This document shows, piece after piece, positions 35,048 to 47,582 of a DNA stretch of 64,000 bases. The stretch is from Nageia nagi (lineage: Eukaryota > Pinophyta). The stretch spans positions 36,518,001 to 36,582,000 of the forward strand of contig JBITNC010000001.1 of assembly GCA_050084985.1 (NCBI GenBank). Direction: 5' to 3'. Position 1 is the first letter of the stretch, and the number at the start of each line of letters is the position of its first letter. The notes under the pieces are model-generated. The model was not told where the DNA came from. It saw nothing but the letters and a program-made list of their open reading frames with translations, and searched no databases. The position numbers and the translations under genes were made by a program.

Positions 35048-35515
35048 TTGAATAGTGGTTGCTCCATTATTATGGATGGATGGACTGACATTCATCAATT
35101 TCCACTCACAAACATTAATATTAAATGTTTAGAGATTCCTTATTTTCTTCAAACTATTGGTTGCTCAAGGAAAAAGGACAAAGAGTTCAAATTCCTTCTG
35201 TTGAAAGAGATTATTAAGGAGGTTAGATCCTCTAATGTTGTTCAAGTAATCACTTTAGTTTTCATTCTTGTTGTAAATTCAAATGCTTTTATTAATATTT
35301 TTATTATGAATTTTTTTTTAATATTTGTATTGTACAGGTAGTTACATATGCAACCCCTATTTTCCAACATGTAGAAAAATTGATATAGAGGACTTACAGA
35401 CACATATTTTGGATCCCATGTTGTGTTCATGCATTGAAGGATGTTGGGAATATAGTTTGGGTGAGGAATATGATTGTAGAAGCTAGATAATTCCAAATGT
35501 TTATTTTTAACCATT
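35040..35515 (+). pseudogene. hAT transposase fragment (DUF659 region) with retained intron
   Basis: Exon one reads NSGCSIIMDGWTDIHQFPL and IIKEVRSSNVVQ. A GT donor at 35,246 and an AG acceptor at 35,337 (TTGTACAG) define a 92-bp intron. Exon two continues VVTYATPIFQHVEKLI and, after a stop, RTYRHIFWIPCCVHALKDV. This is the order of the DUF659 domain of plant hAT transposases (catalytic aspartate in MDGWTD). It is truncated on both sides by element E and unrelated DNA. Confidence 0.8.
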
Positions 35516-36220
35516 TCATTCCATTAGCCTTCTTCCATTCCTCCTAAAAGTAGGAGTTTATCAAACCATTGACCCTATTTATAATGTCTTCATTTAAATT
35601 ACAATAAATGTGATTTATTTTGATATTATCAATGATATATTGATATGCAATGCCAACATGTATGTTATCTCATATTATTTTCTTATAATTTCACAATTCT
35701 AAGTATTGTATTTATAGAGTGTGTAGTCCTAAGGACATCATAGATAAACCACTTCTTATCCTTTAGCATGGTGGATAATATATTTCACTTATTTCATCAA
35801 TTAAGCTATCATATCCTCAATCAAATTACGTATCTACAACAATAATATTTGTTCTTGTTATTTTAACTAATAACTAAGAATATTATATACCCAAGGTTAA
35901 ATTACATGTTCCAACACTCCCACTTTATGTATACTTGGAGATGTTCTAACCATATAAATATCAAAATAAATTATCCTCCTTATTATACAAATGGGGATGA
36001 TAATTGGGGATATACAAAATGTTTCATTATAAAATGAGAATAATATTTCTTCAAAGTTAAAGAAAGTGTTATCTTTTGCAATATAAAGTTGACTTTGCAA
36101 CACAACCAATTACCGTATGAGACAATATAAGCCTACAGACTTAAGTAATCAATATATTATGTAAATAGTTTTTGCAAGTCAAAAAATATAGATTAGTTAG
36201 TTGCATACATTTATAAAGAA
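35516..36220. other. AT-rich stretch without recognisable genes
   Basis: No ORF with codon-like character, no repeat ends and no RNA-gene signal seen on either strand. Confidence 0.5.
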
Positions 36221-36559
36221 AATAATGCCAATTCTATATCCCATAGATTAAATTATAAGTTAATGCATATATATAAGGGTAACATTTAATGTCCTTTAAA
36301 CCTATTGATTTGTAGAACCTATTATCAACTTTTAAATATCACCAACATAGGGGTGGTAGTTGAACATGGAACCTTCGATATTGAAAACAAAAAATGATGC
36401 CAATTCTATATCCCTTAGAACAACTTATTAGTTTATATATATATAAAGGTAACATCTAATGTCCTTTAAACCTATTGATTTATAGAACTTATTATCAACT
36501 TTTAAATATCACCAACATAGGGGTGGTAGTTGAACATGGAACCTTCTATATTGAAAACA
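36221..36559. repeat. Tandem duplication, unit ~169 bp
   Basis: ATGCCAATTCTATATCCC occurs at 36,225 and 36,394. The following ~160 bp, through GGGTGGTAGTTGAACATGG and ATTGAAAAC, is repeated with few differences. The function is unknown. Confidence 0.85.
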
Positions 36560-36989
36560 TGCATAATGAATTGTTATTGGAATCGATAAACTAAATGATG
36601 AATTAAAATCATATCAAATGAAATAAATTATACTATGCAAACATGTGAACAAATCACCTTCCTTCAAAAAGAAAATAAATAAATGCTATTATTATTAAAA
36701 TAACATTAGAATACATGACATTCATAAAATTCTATAAAAATGGAAGGAAGGTAAGTTTGTGCTTCAAATTTTATCAATGTTATATTTAGTAAATTTTTGT
36801 TTTTAGGAATAGCCTTTTTATTTTTCTTGAATTTTGGAATAGTTATTTTTAGTATACGCACTTCTATAAGAATAGCCAAACTTCTAATCGAAAGTGAATT
36901 AGAATAGCCATTTTTTATATAATTAGAAATTAGAAATTTTTCTTAAAATGAACCCTAGTTGTTGTATCATTAATTACAAACAACTTTTT

Positions 36990-37480
36990 CTTGGTTAATT
37001 TTCTAGACCAAGAAACAAGGGATAAGGTCCTTCAATTCAAGTGTGAATGGTTCTTTGGTTAGACAAGAATTTATATGCATTCCTAGAAACTTGGATTTGA
37101 TCTGCTCAAGGAAGAGGTGGAGGGTATCTATTTTGGATCAATCTATGTGCCCTTCCAATTGAATTGTGGGTAGCAAAATCTTTTATAAAGATTGGCAATG
37201 TGATTGAGCAGATCCTATTCATGGATGACCATACCATTGACAACCAACTAGAATCCTTAAACGTGTGTAAGGTTAGATTTGCAGTATGGATGAAGACATC
37301 CTCCATTTGGTCAAGATCCATAAAACTATGTTCGAAATGGGGAGAATGGATGCAGAAAATAGAATATGAAAATTTCATGATGTGTTGCTTTTGCTATCAA
37401 TGATGCAGACACATGAAGCATACTTGTCTTGTTTTTTCTCCTCATCTAGCTATGAATCTGAAGGAGGTAAATATCATACA
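36990..37480 (+). pseudogene. LINE ORF1-like remnant (DUF4283 and zinc knuckle)
   Basis: The plus strand encodes LCALPIELWVAKSFIKIGNV and VCKVRFAVWMK, then a decayed zinc knuckle (MMCCFCYQ-stop-CRHMKHTC). Aligned with plant L1-type ORF1 proteins, this is the DUF4283 tail (LP-x-E-x-W...IG) followed by a CCHC knuckle. Further decayed coding may extend to about 37,930. No endonuclease or RT is present. Confidence 0.55.
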
Positions 37481-38218
37481 ATAGGCAGGGAAGGATCAAA
37501 AAAAGGATAAATCCACTAAATCCTGACCAAAGCATCCAATGGATGATATGCCCTTAGTTAATATGGTTAATTCATCTCCACTGAATGGAAAGTAGAATTC
37601 AGGTGTCAAAGAACTGAAACCCGTTGAAGATAATTCCACAACAAAAGAAAAGACTCAATCTATGGACTCATTTGAGAGGATTGCAAATTCGCAAAGAAAT
37701 TCGAAGGTGGCACAAAGAATGCGAGGGAACTCACCTCTGAAAGCCTCCAATCACGAACCAATCGTCTCTCAAAAGATGTTGAATTCAACTTAAGTGAAGT
37801 CACCTTATCAAAAGTCCAAGCATAAGTTGGGTACTGTTAAGAAGCATCTAATAGAAGAAAATTATGACGCTTTGGAAGAAATCCAACCAACTAAAAGCCA
37901 AGAGGATGGAGCTACCAAAAGATATTATCTCTAAAGTCTCAAATACAAGAATCCATTCTCAAATCTCATTACTCTGAATGAGAGAGATAGAAATAGCCAA
38001 ATAAGTCAAGTAATAGAAAACACAAAGACTGATTCAAATATTATTAAAGCTACATAGAATGCTATTGAAGTTGTTGAAGAGGTCTAATGGCTACTAGAGA
38101 TGTAAGAATGTATGTTTTGAATAAATACAGACTACCATTGAATATCTTATGAATTGTTAATACAAGTTTTGGGTTCTTATACAAAAAACCTCTCAATTTT
38201 TACCATTACCAAAAAAAT

Positions 38219-38345
38219 ATACGTAATTAAGTTTTATTTATTTTTGGACAAACTTTGATAGACCCTACAAATAGTTGAGTTTAAAACCCTGGTTTGTTGG
38301 ATCTATCAAAATTTGTCCAAAAGTAAATATATATATCAATTAAGT
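38219..38345. mobile_element. Small hairpin (MITE-like) element
   Basis: Arms 38,243-38,271 and 38,293-38,322 are inverted copies (TTTGGACAAACTTTGATAG against TTTGGACAAATTTTGATAG when reversed) with only a few mismatches. Weaker complementarity extends outward to TACGTAATTAAG and TACTTAATTG. There is no coding capacity. A short non-autonomous DNA element is the simplest reading. Confidence 0.5.
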
Positions 38346-40993
38346 ATTTGAATGATTATTTCTTGTATAAAGAAAAACATTGAACAATGCACATGTATTC
38401 CAAGAAAAACAAGAATACTCCCAACTACAATTGACCATAATTACTCACATCCACCCAATGAAAACAAATCATTAAGGCAAAATTCTAAAACTAGAACAAG
38501 CACTATTTGTTAAAACCTTCAAATAGTAACTTTTCATTAGTATTTGACAAACAAAAACAAAAAAAATCGTGAAAGAAATACAACTTATTTACTCATGAAA
38601 TTAGAAATAATTTACAACATAATTAATCATGCATTCACTAAATCATTTGTAAATCTATTAACATTGAACAATAATCCAGATGTGAATATAACTATGTTTA
38701 TATCATTAATAAATTGACCTAGTACATTAAGTAACAAATCTGCTCCTTTCCATAGACACGTGACATCCCGTCAAACATTTCCTAAAGGTGGGTTGCCTCT
38801 TGTTGATAGTAATCTCTTTCTTGTCACCAAGGTTGAAGGTCATCACACATACTCATAATTACATCGTAATGTTCACTGATTTCAGCAAATATTTACTTGA
38901 TGTCTCAACTCTACATATTGGCTCTTGCAAAAATCACACTTAATACTCATTCACCCTATAGTTGATCATGTTTTTTGTGTAACACTCACAATATAATACT
39001 AAATGATATATAATCTAAAGTCATATAAGAAAACTAAAAAATACTCCATGATATGAAGTAATTTCATATTATAATTTAAATTATTACCATTCCAAATTTT
39101 GAGCCAAAAGTTATCACATATACAAAGGGGCTATATTATCATGCCATATACTAAAAAACTACAAACTTATTATTTATGCGCATTTTATTATTTTTTTATT
39201 CGAATTGTGAGGCAAACTGTTCTAAGAACCCCCTCACAACTACCAATAGGGTAAACTTTTAATGTTTGTACTTTCCATGTGGCAAATATGAGCAGTTAAC
39301 TCAATTGTAGCTAAAGTGTAGTCAAACTACAGCATTTTGGAACAAACATTGTGATTTAAACCTTGGATCTTCCAAAGAAGAACCAAACCTTACACCATTA
39401 TGTTGTCCCCTTGAAGACTTATAACCACTTTATTATTAAAATGAATAATTATAAGAATTAAAAATAGTTTTAATATTATATCTATTGAATTAAAATACTA
39501 AATCCTTCTTTCAAATATTTATAATACTATATCTACTGAATTAGTACAAACAACCATTATGAATCATTCTTTGAAATATATGTAACGATATTCATGGAAC
39601 CTCTGCAATCACAATAAGGTTACTTTTAGGTATCATACATTAGGATGCTAGATTCTTCCTATATCTACCCCTCATGTCAAGCCGACCCATTCCAAAGACG
39701 GCAATTATCCCACGTACAGTAAAACTCAAAATTGTGTGGGAGTTGAGGAAAAAAAACAAATGGTAAGAACAGAAATCAAAAATGTGCTTTTTTGTTAGGA
39801 CTTTTGGGATTTCATATTTTAAAAAAAGGAACTGACATTTTGAAATAGTGCTACCAGTGACACTGAAACAAGGCTGAGATTTTACAGAAGAATCTTATAA
39901 ATAATGAGGCGGATCTGCATATATTTTATAAATCATTGTGAATTACCACATAAACTGTCAAGTTTCTAGCACAAAGGTTTCAGGCAACAACTCCACAAGA
40001 GATGAAAGACACCTTGGGCAAGCATTCCTGCATATAAACGGTGCTCAGAAGGTATTTTATGTTGCGTCTCGCCTGCTTTATCTAAATCTTCTTCAGGAAA
40101 TTTTTTTCCTATTTGGGACAACACCTCTCAAATGCCAGCTTTAATATTAATTACTCAGTCAATGTTATCTTATATGAACAATCAGTTATTTTATTGTACC
40201 CATGTTCAAATACAATACAAATTCCCTTGACAAAGATCTTTCAGCACAAATTTACTTTCTGCAAGGCATGTTGACTAAACCTACTTCCCTAGCCTTCAAA
40301 ATGTCACATCAAAAAGGCAAATTAATTCATGTAAGTATCAAGGAAACATGCACCATTGATGCCAAATCATAAAGGCCGTATAAACTGCTTCTTTAGAGCC
40401 ATTTCAAAGGTTCTTCAACCTGCTTCTGTTTGTCAGTCCTTTTATTACCAAATTAATTTATTTGTAAAAGCTTTTGAGAAAGAATGTCCCTAAAATTAAA
40501 TTTGACTTCAATGGTTTTGTAAATAGAATATTCTACTCAGATGTAACTACTTTGTGGGATAGATAACATAGCCCCTCAACATATGACAATTGCATTAAAG
40601 CAGGAAAAAAGTATTTAGGTCTCCTTTACACCCATTCTTGATTAATTGGGAGTTACAGTATGATGCATGCTAGTAACCTGCGGACTAAGTCAATGAATGC
40701 TATTTATCACACAAAAAATGGTCCTGATTCATATCTTTATCAACCTTCAACAAAATTTAGCAAATTACAGAGTTTGAAGTTAGAAAACTGAATCTGCTTA
40801 AAAAGCTAAAGCTTAACTTAGGACAGTGCCTCCATGGCTATAATTCACACTAAACTCTTAACTAGTAAACCCTGACATTTGTTCATATTTGTCATGTAAT
40901 ATGACAGTCCCCAAAAACATCCACATAAAAGTTGGCTCGTTTTAAGATAGAATCCAGATACCCAGAAATGTAAAATGTCACATCAAGGAAATC
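38346..40993. other. Long AT-rich stretch, no gene recognised
   Basis: No convincing coding sequence, LTR boundary or tandem repeat was seen. The right part (about 40,000-40,990) is directly downstream of the MTP1-type gene and probably includes its 3' untranslated region. Confidence 0.5.
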
Positions 40994-42393
40994 TTAGATT
41001 GGATCCCGTTCAATTTGAACAGTTACATGACTAATTTTATAGGCCTTGTCGCAATAGTCAATGACCTTATAAAGAACTTCATCAGCATTGGCATCTGACT
41101 GAATCCTTACATGGCAAGCCAACAAAATTTTACCCACTGTGATAGCCCAAATGTGTAATTCATGAACCGCAATCACCCCCGGTATCGCCACGAGCCCCTC
41201 TTCAAGTTTTGTGGCATCAATCTCACGAGGTGTACTCTCCATTAAAACTTCAAGTATACTTCTCAACATTTTGATAGTAGTTGCCAGAACAAGAACTGAG
41301 AAAAAAAGTGTGCATATTAAATCAATTATTTTCCATTCAGGTTTCTTCCAGATCACTGCTCCTCCAATCATGACTCCAATACTTTGAACTAAATCCCCAA
41401 GCACATGAAGATATGCCCCTTGAACATTTATGTTCCTATGTGGCACATTTTTTGCCAAACCTTTTTCAATGTCTTCATCTACCTTGAAGGTGCTTCATGT
41501 GAATTCCTATTTTCAACACTCCTCCACTTATGAACGAAGCTTTCTTCTGCCTCATCTGAATGATTATCGGTACCAGATAAAAGAGGTTCTGTTACTGTAT
41601 TTTGACCGACAACAATGGTCAGCTTATGAGGACTGTTGATGTCAATGCTATGCTTGCTACTAGAGCTGTCAATGTTTGCTTTATGACTGAGGTGATCATG
41701 ATGCCTATGTTCATAACCATGATCATCTTTCTCTTCATGTTGATATCCATCACTGTGGCTATGGCCATGACCATAACTGTGACCATGGCTATCACCATGA
41801 CCATGACTGTGACCATGATCATGACCATGACCACCATGGTCATGACCAAGCAAGCACACCATGACAAGATTCACAACAAGTCCAAATGTTGCAACAATAA
41901 ACATAAGTTCTCCATCGACATCATTCATTTCCTTGAGCATTCTGTCAATAGCCTCGTACACAAGAATTCCCGTAATAAGCCAAATAAGTTGTATAGACAG
42001 AAGTGCACCTAAAATCTCAAGACGAAAAAATCCAAAAGTTTGTCGGGGCGTTGCTTCCCAACTTGAAGCCCATATTGCAAACAGGGAGATTGCAAAGCCA
42101 GCAACATCTGATAGTAAATGTGCTGCATCTGTCAGAACTGCCAGACTGTTTGCTTTAATTCCACCTGCCACCTCAAGACCCATAAAAACAAAGCACAAGA
42201 TCACAGCTAAACATAGCTTCTTTGTTGATGCTGCCCGTTCTTTAGCATCTGCAGCACGACGTACTGCATCAGAAAAGCCACAACCTGTCCCACATTGAAT
42301 GCTTCCAAGTTCAGTGCTTGACACTGCAATTTGTGTATTTTTATCATATTCTGCTCTTTGACAACGCTCAGACCTTGAACCATGACCTGCCAT
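40994..42393 (-). CDS. MTP1: MTP1-type vacuolar zinc transporter (cation diffusion facilitator), one apparent frameshift
   Basis: The only clear host gene. It starts [17 protein letters not shown] at 42,393. Membrane segments begin with [19 protein letters not shown]. The zinc-site motif in TM2 is TDAAHLLSD (HxxxD) and the second is LHVLGD in TM5. Between TM4 and TM5 (around residues 185-240) is a long histidine-rich loop with [20 protein letters not shown]. The C-terminal cytosolic domain has [14 protein letters not shown] and [13 protein letters not shown] and ends IERDPI. The family moves Zn2+ into the vacuole in exchange for H+. The two parts (42,393-41,479 and 41,458-40,994) are in different frames; the change lies near 41,482, just after the loop, and looks like one lost base. 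All key residues are intact on both sides. No intron is needed, and Arabidopsis MTP1 also has none in its coding region. Total about 465 residues, longer than Arabidopsis MTP1 (~400). Confidence 0.9.
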
Positions 42394-42400
42394 CTGAAAA
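42394..42400 (-). promoter_or_regulatory. Possible 3' splice site just upstream of the MTP1 start
   Basis: The minus strand reads CTTTTCAG immediately before the ATG, a good acceptor consensus. It may end an intron in the 5' untranslated region. The upstream exon was not identified. Confidence 0.4.
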
Positions 42401-44440
42401 GCCACGAGGAAAAGTTAGGACAACATATACATGATCCCTGAAATGGATAACAAAATTTAAAGACTCCTTGAAAGAAAGAAGATACATTTTAACAATGAAT
42501 CGTTATTAACAAATGAAAAAAAGGTACAGGGTATTGGTCCATGCAGCTAAATAGATACTTCTGACCATAATTAAAGATTGAAGACTGAGACCAAACTACA
42601 TCAAACACAAAACCCAATTTCAAAACACATAGAAATAGACTGATGATTTTGATTAACAAAAAATTGTTCGTGATGCCTTCTTTGAATAGCAGAATATTAA
42701 GTCTTGTGTTCTGTCACTTCAAGAAACACATCCTCATAGGGATGGGGACAAGGCTGAGGGATGCAGTGGGGACACATCAGAACAAGGTACAAACCAGAGA
42801 TGTCCATGTTAGATTGAACAAGTTCTTCAATATAGAACTGTTTTCAGTTCAGCAAGACTATTCATAGATCACAAAATGATAATATTGGATTGGTAGAAAT
42901 ATTGCCATTGATAGAACTTAGTTATAAAATTTGTTATCTAAAGATGTTCTAGCAGACTAGCGAAAGAGATTATAGTATACTTTTAGAATGCTAATCCTCC
43001 TAATTAAATACATTGTTGTATTTTCAATTGAAGGGGAAAAGTTTCTTTTGGATTGAAACACGTTGATCAAGACATAATCACCCCCTTTTAAAAATACTTA
43101 TTGCTCTCGCACGCAGACCTCACAGATCCTGAGATGACAAAAGAGGTATCAATCTTTTCGTATCAAGTTCATGGGGCTTGATTTTTACCCATAAAACAAC
43201 ATCTTCAACTCACATACATAATTTACAAGTCCTGGCTTTTCAAAAATAGCAGTTTGCTCCATTTAGATATCCTACAGGTCCCCATTAAGGAAACCATTCT
43301 TGTCATAAATATGATAAGATTCCCCAACCAAAACACAAAGCTTTTGTATACAAATCCTCCCTTTGACATCCATCAACATCTGTGTCTGAGGTCTAGTTTC
43401 GTGGTGGTTCCTATGGGAAAGTAGCCTCCTTCCTTCCTTTCACTATACTCGAAGAAGTATCAATGACATCCTCAATGATCCAAAATTTGGATCCTCTTAA
43501 TATTCAGCATACTGTAGTTCATTGTGTTCAGTTCATCTCCAGCTTTGTGATGCTTCTTCCACATTGAGAATCCAATCCCGTATGTGTGAGAAATGTGTTT
43601 TCAAAGTTTGGGTATTTTTTTATTAAAAAATACAAAAGGCAAAAAAAAAATTATTACATCATGTTGTAGAGCTCATCGTCCTCTTTCTGACACATTTTTA
43701 CGGTTCATGAAACCGACTTTGTGATCAAAAGTTATTGCATTTTGAAGTTTGCAATTTTTTTAATGAAATGAAAGGCATTTTGGAGGCCAGATTACAAGCT
43801 GCCAAATGGTGCCATATTATTAGATCCGCCCTATTTAACGATTTTTGCAAGATTTGAATGTTTTTAAATATGTATGGAATATTTTTATTGGTGGATAAAG
43901 TTTATTTGCAGACCTGTTAATATTGTTATCCAGACAGTGTGTATTTTCAACTTTGGAAGGCTATTCTGAGATTGGCTCAACCATTTGAGCCCAAATTTGA
44001 ACTACAGCTAAAGGAGAATCATGATTACTTCTTGTTGTGAAACACTCTAAATTTGAACCTGTCTTTCTCTTATAAAAGGTGGCAATTTGGAAGTGTTCGG
44101 AGAGAAGGATTATAGAGAGTTAGAGTACAGTTTTCTGTGTGTTTCAGAGCTGTGGTGTTTGTATGAATGTGAGAAGAGGTGCTGAAAGACTGTGGAGGTC
44201 ATTGTACATCATTTCACCCACTAATTGAAGAGAGCTTTTGTTGTTGGATGTAGCCCACACCAGGTAAACCAGGGTAATTGTTTTATCTCTGTGTGATGTG
44301 AATTTTGTTCTTCTCTGGTTTTGCACATGGTTACATTTCTAATTCTCTAAATCTTCCGGTTGCAAGCATTTAATTTAATTAAGTGTGAATTGATCCTCAG
44401 GAAGGATTAAAGTTCAAATTTAATCTTTTGAATTATGGAT
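42401..44440. other. Upstream region of the MTP1-type gene; no gene recognised
   Basis: It holds scattered short ORFs without features. On the plus strand a TATAAAAGG at 44,071-44,079 is followed by GT-rich, LTR- or UTR-like sequence, which could be the promoter of a decayed LTR; no matching LTR was found. Confidence 0.4.
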
Positions 44441-45660
44441 CATTCAACAATCTGATCATCTCGATGATCAGCAAGAAAATCATCATTATCATCAATAATA
44501 TCCTGAACATCATTGCCCTCCTATATATCACAAGATCCTACATATCTAAAGGATAGCCCAACAACTCAACCTCAACGTCAAATAGATGTTATTCACATGG
44601 AGCATGCATCCAAGCCATCTTAACAAGAGCACAGTTCTTGCACTACACCATACCATTCAATTGAGACGTATATGAACCAAAAACTATTGAACAATGCATG
44701 TTATCAAAACAATTCCTAATATTTGCCATTCACATATTCACCACCATTGTCAACTTGATTGCCTCTATGGCCTTCCCACTTTGCTTTTAAATAATTGCCT
44801 TGAACTAAATGATGTGCCTAAGATATCAGTCTTCTACTTTAGAAATACAACACCACCCTCCATAAGAGATTATCAATGAAGATCAATATATATCTTGAAC
44901 CACCAAATGAAGGAATCTGCATGGGCCAATACAAATCAGAAAGAAGCTACTTCAATCAATCTGAAGCACAGAGCAACTTGTCCTCCTCAGAGGACTTGTG
45001 ATGATGCTTGCCAAGAAGACACACCTCACAAACACAAGTTGGAGATTCCAAGTTAGAAGGTAGACCCGCCACAATTCTCTTTCTGCTTAAAAAACAGAGT
45101 TACCCGTGATTCAATGGACCCATTTGAGAGTTTCATACCATCTACCGATCATCCATAACTGCAACCATAGTCATTCACTCTCTTAGGATTGTTCCTGATT
45201 TGTATTTCAAATCATTATAACCAAATCTCATCATCTGCAACCCAACTGCAATGATACTAAACTTGACTTCAATATTTTTAATAAACACATTTTTACACTA
45301 GAATTCTCTCTTCTTCCTACTGTTACAAACTCTATAGTCATATGAGACATGCCCATTCAAATGCTTTGCATCTTTGGTGCATCTCACCACAAGGGTCTTA
45401 TCAATACACATTCAAATCTCCCTACCCCTATTTATGCTATACTTATAAGATTTGAAAGCCTTCTTGCACATGGTGAAGCACCTAAATTAATGAACCAATT
45501 ATCATAGGAAGAGTCACATGGATTATGTACCCATAGATGGCAAATTTCTCTAGTAGAGATTTGAACTTCTGCAATCTCGTAAATATTGATCAGTATTTTG
45601 GCTCTCATCCTCGCTAGTTTAAAATTGCAAGAAAATATAATCAAATTATAATTTCATATA
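44440..45660 (-). pseudogene. Element F: decayed Ty1/copia protease and integrase
   Basis: On the minus strand from 45,640: protease box YDNWFINLGAS (the catalytic DSG is now NLG). Near 45,030 is the zinc-type CEVCLLGKHHHKSSEE, then SFGGSRYILIFIDN and NGGEYVNGKY from integrase. Stops and shifts are everywhere. No RT is visible to the left, so it is a 5'-side fragment. The plus-strand element at 45,820 inserted just upstream of it. Confidence 0.7.
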
Positions 45661-45819
45661 TTTGTGTGTGTATCTGTGTCTATGTCGCATGTGTGTGTGA
45701 TCTCTCAAACTATGTTCAATCACATGCAGAGTATAGTTGCAGATGACAAATTTCTCTTTAATGCGGCTTTGAACTTTAGGAATCTAGTTTGTGTTGATTA
45801 GCATTTTAGCTAAGCCTTA

Positions 45820-46694
45820 TGTTTACAAATAAAATTGAATTTGCAAATAAACAAACAGAGAAATATCTACAAACTCAATATTATCTGTATACTAGCTACG
45901 GATAGCGATTTATTCTAGATATCAATAAACAACATAACCAATTCAGCAGTGTATTTGTACCAACCAAGACTGTGATTCGTGTACTTACCTCACGGAACGT
46001 ACCTGACAACGAAGGATGTAGATGTTGGCGATGCAGTGATGATAAGCTGCCTTTTCCACAACGCCGTGACCTGCAAGGACGCGAAAAGAGGACCGCGGGC
46101 GGTCCGTTTCAGTAGTATTAGAGCGCCGGCGGTGTTCTTCCGTTCACAAAGGAGCGCCGGCGGCCCTAGCTTGATAGCTTTGACCTCTCGATTAGGTCCA
46201 AATCTTCAGTACAGATATCTCAGATTGCAGTGTAATATCAGAATTGATCGCATATGTCAGAAGAGCTCGCGTAAGGAAGCACACAAACCACAGCCTTGTA
46301 GGCGGTACCAAGAGATACCTTAAGGGGTAGCCACTTACAAGACCATACGCGGGATCATGTGTATCCTTGTTGTTGTGGACTTACTATTAGATCCCTTATT
46401 TATATAGATAATAGATAATACCGCCCATAGGTCGGCGTGCATCCACATAAATAAGGTTAATTCACAAAATTTAAGATAAACACATCAATAAACAAGATAA
46501 TTCATGCAATATTCAAGATAAACCATGCAATATTCAAGATAACCCATGCAATATTCAAGATAATCCATACAATATTCATATTCAAGCCAAACATTGATAT
46601 TATCACTTTAATCCATTCAAGACATATAGTTAGGCCAAGCATATTTCATTAATTTATCGATTTAAAAGCATAAAATCATTTTTATATGTTAACA
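45820..46694 (-). repeat. Element P 3' LTR (875 bp)
   Basis: Starts TGTTTACAAATAAAATTG and ends TTATATGTTAACA on the plus strand. It contains three GC-rich near-palindromes (46,090-46,105; 46,122-46,133; 46,151-46,165) and four short repeats of ATGCAATATTCAAGATAA near 46,505-46,575. Confidence 0.95.
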
Positions 46695-46709
46695 AATGCC
46701 CCACTTTGG
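46695..46709 (-). other. Element P polypurine tract
   Basis: The minus strand reads CCAAAGTGGGGCATT directly against the 3' LTR. The same core, AAAGTGGGGCAT, abuts the element E LTR (32,967-32,980) and recurs on the plus strand at 57,986-57,999. Confidence 0.8.
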
Positions 46710-47582
46710 ATGTAAAATCGAAAGAAGAATGAGGTGAGTTGAGATTTTGCATTCAAAGTAAAAACACAACATCATAGCAAACAATTTTGATAAGCAATGA
46801 TGAACACTAACCATTCCAAACTTAAACAACATCATGATAAAGCTTATAGGTTAAGAAAACTCCCTTTTGATATTTACCTTGGGCATGCTTGCCCCTTGCG
46901 TTTTGCTGTAGAAGGTGATAGCCTGATATGTCTGATAATCTGATAAGCTGATAATCTTGCTACAATGCTGATGACCCAAGATAACAAACTTGACAACACA
47001 CATGACAATGACAGGACAGACGACTTGACCACACATGTCGACCGGACGACATCTTGACAAGACCACCTCACAAGACAAAACATGACAAACATGACAACAT
47101 GCATGACAAGACATGATAACACACATGACCAACTCACAAGACAAGACATGACAACACACATAACAACACATGATAGCCATAACCACACATAGGAGAGAGC
47201 TAAGTTCTACACAACTGAGCCTTCGCACCAAGAGGTGTACTCCAGTTGCATGAGAACCGAACTCCGCAAAACAATGATAAGCTGATATGTGAGAGCTAAG
47301 TTCCATACAACTCTTCGCACCGAGTTGCATAAGAACCGAACTCCGCAGAACAATGATAAGCTGATGTATGAGAGCTAAGTTCTACACAACTGAGCCCTCG
47401 CATCAAGAGGCGTACTCCAGTTGCATAGGAACCGAACTCCGCAGAATCATGATAAGCTGATGTATGAGAGCTAAGTTCTACACAACTGAGCCCTCGCATC
47501 AAGAGGTGTACTCCAGTTGCATGAGAACCGAACTCCGCAGAACAATGATAAACTGATGAAGCTGATACTCCACCAAGAAGCA
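46710..47582. repeat. Element P internal repeats, block 1
   Basis: No real gene. About 46,980-47,180 is rich in TGACAACACACATGAC-like repeats. Then four imperfect units of roughly 80-96 bp start near 47,205, 47,291, 47,370 and 47,466 with GAGAGCTAAGTTC and contain GAACCGAACTCCGCAGAA. Minus-strand ORFs here only reflect the repeats. Confidence 0.75.

Noticed and set aside
41602-42012. Plus-strand ORF full of [12 protein letters not shown]
   Set aside because: It is the antisense shadow of the His-rich loop of the MTP1-type gene.
43478-43500. Near-palindrome GATCCAAAATTTGGATC, also near 56,868
   Set aside because: Short, AT-rich, and only two copies with unrelated flanks; not enough to call an element.
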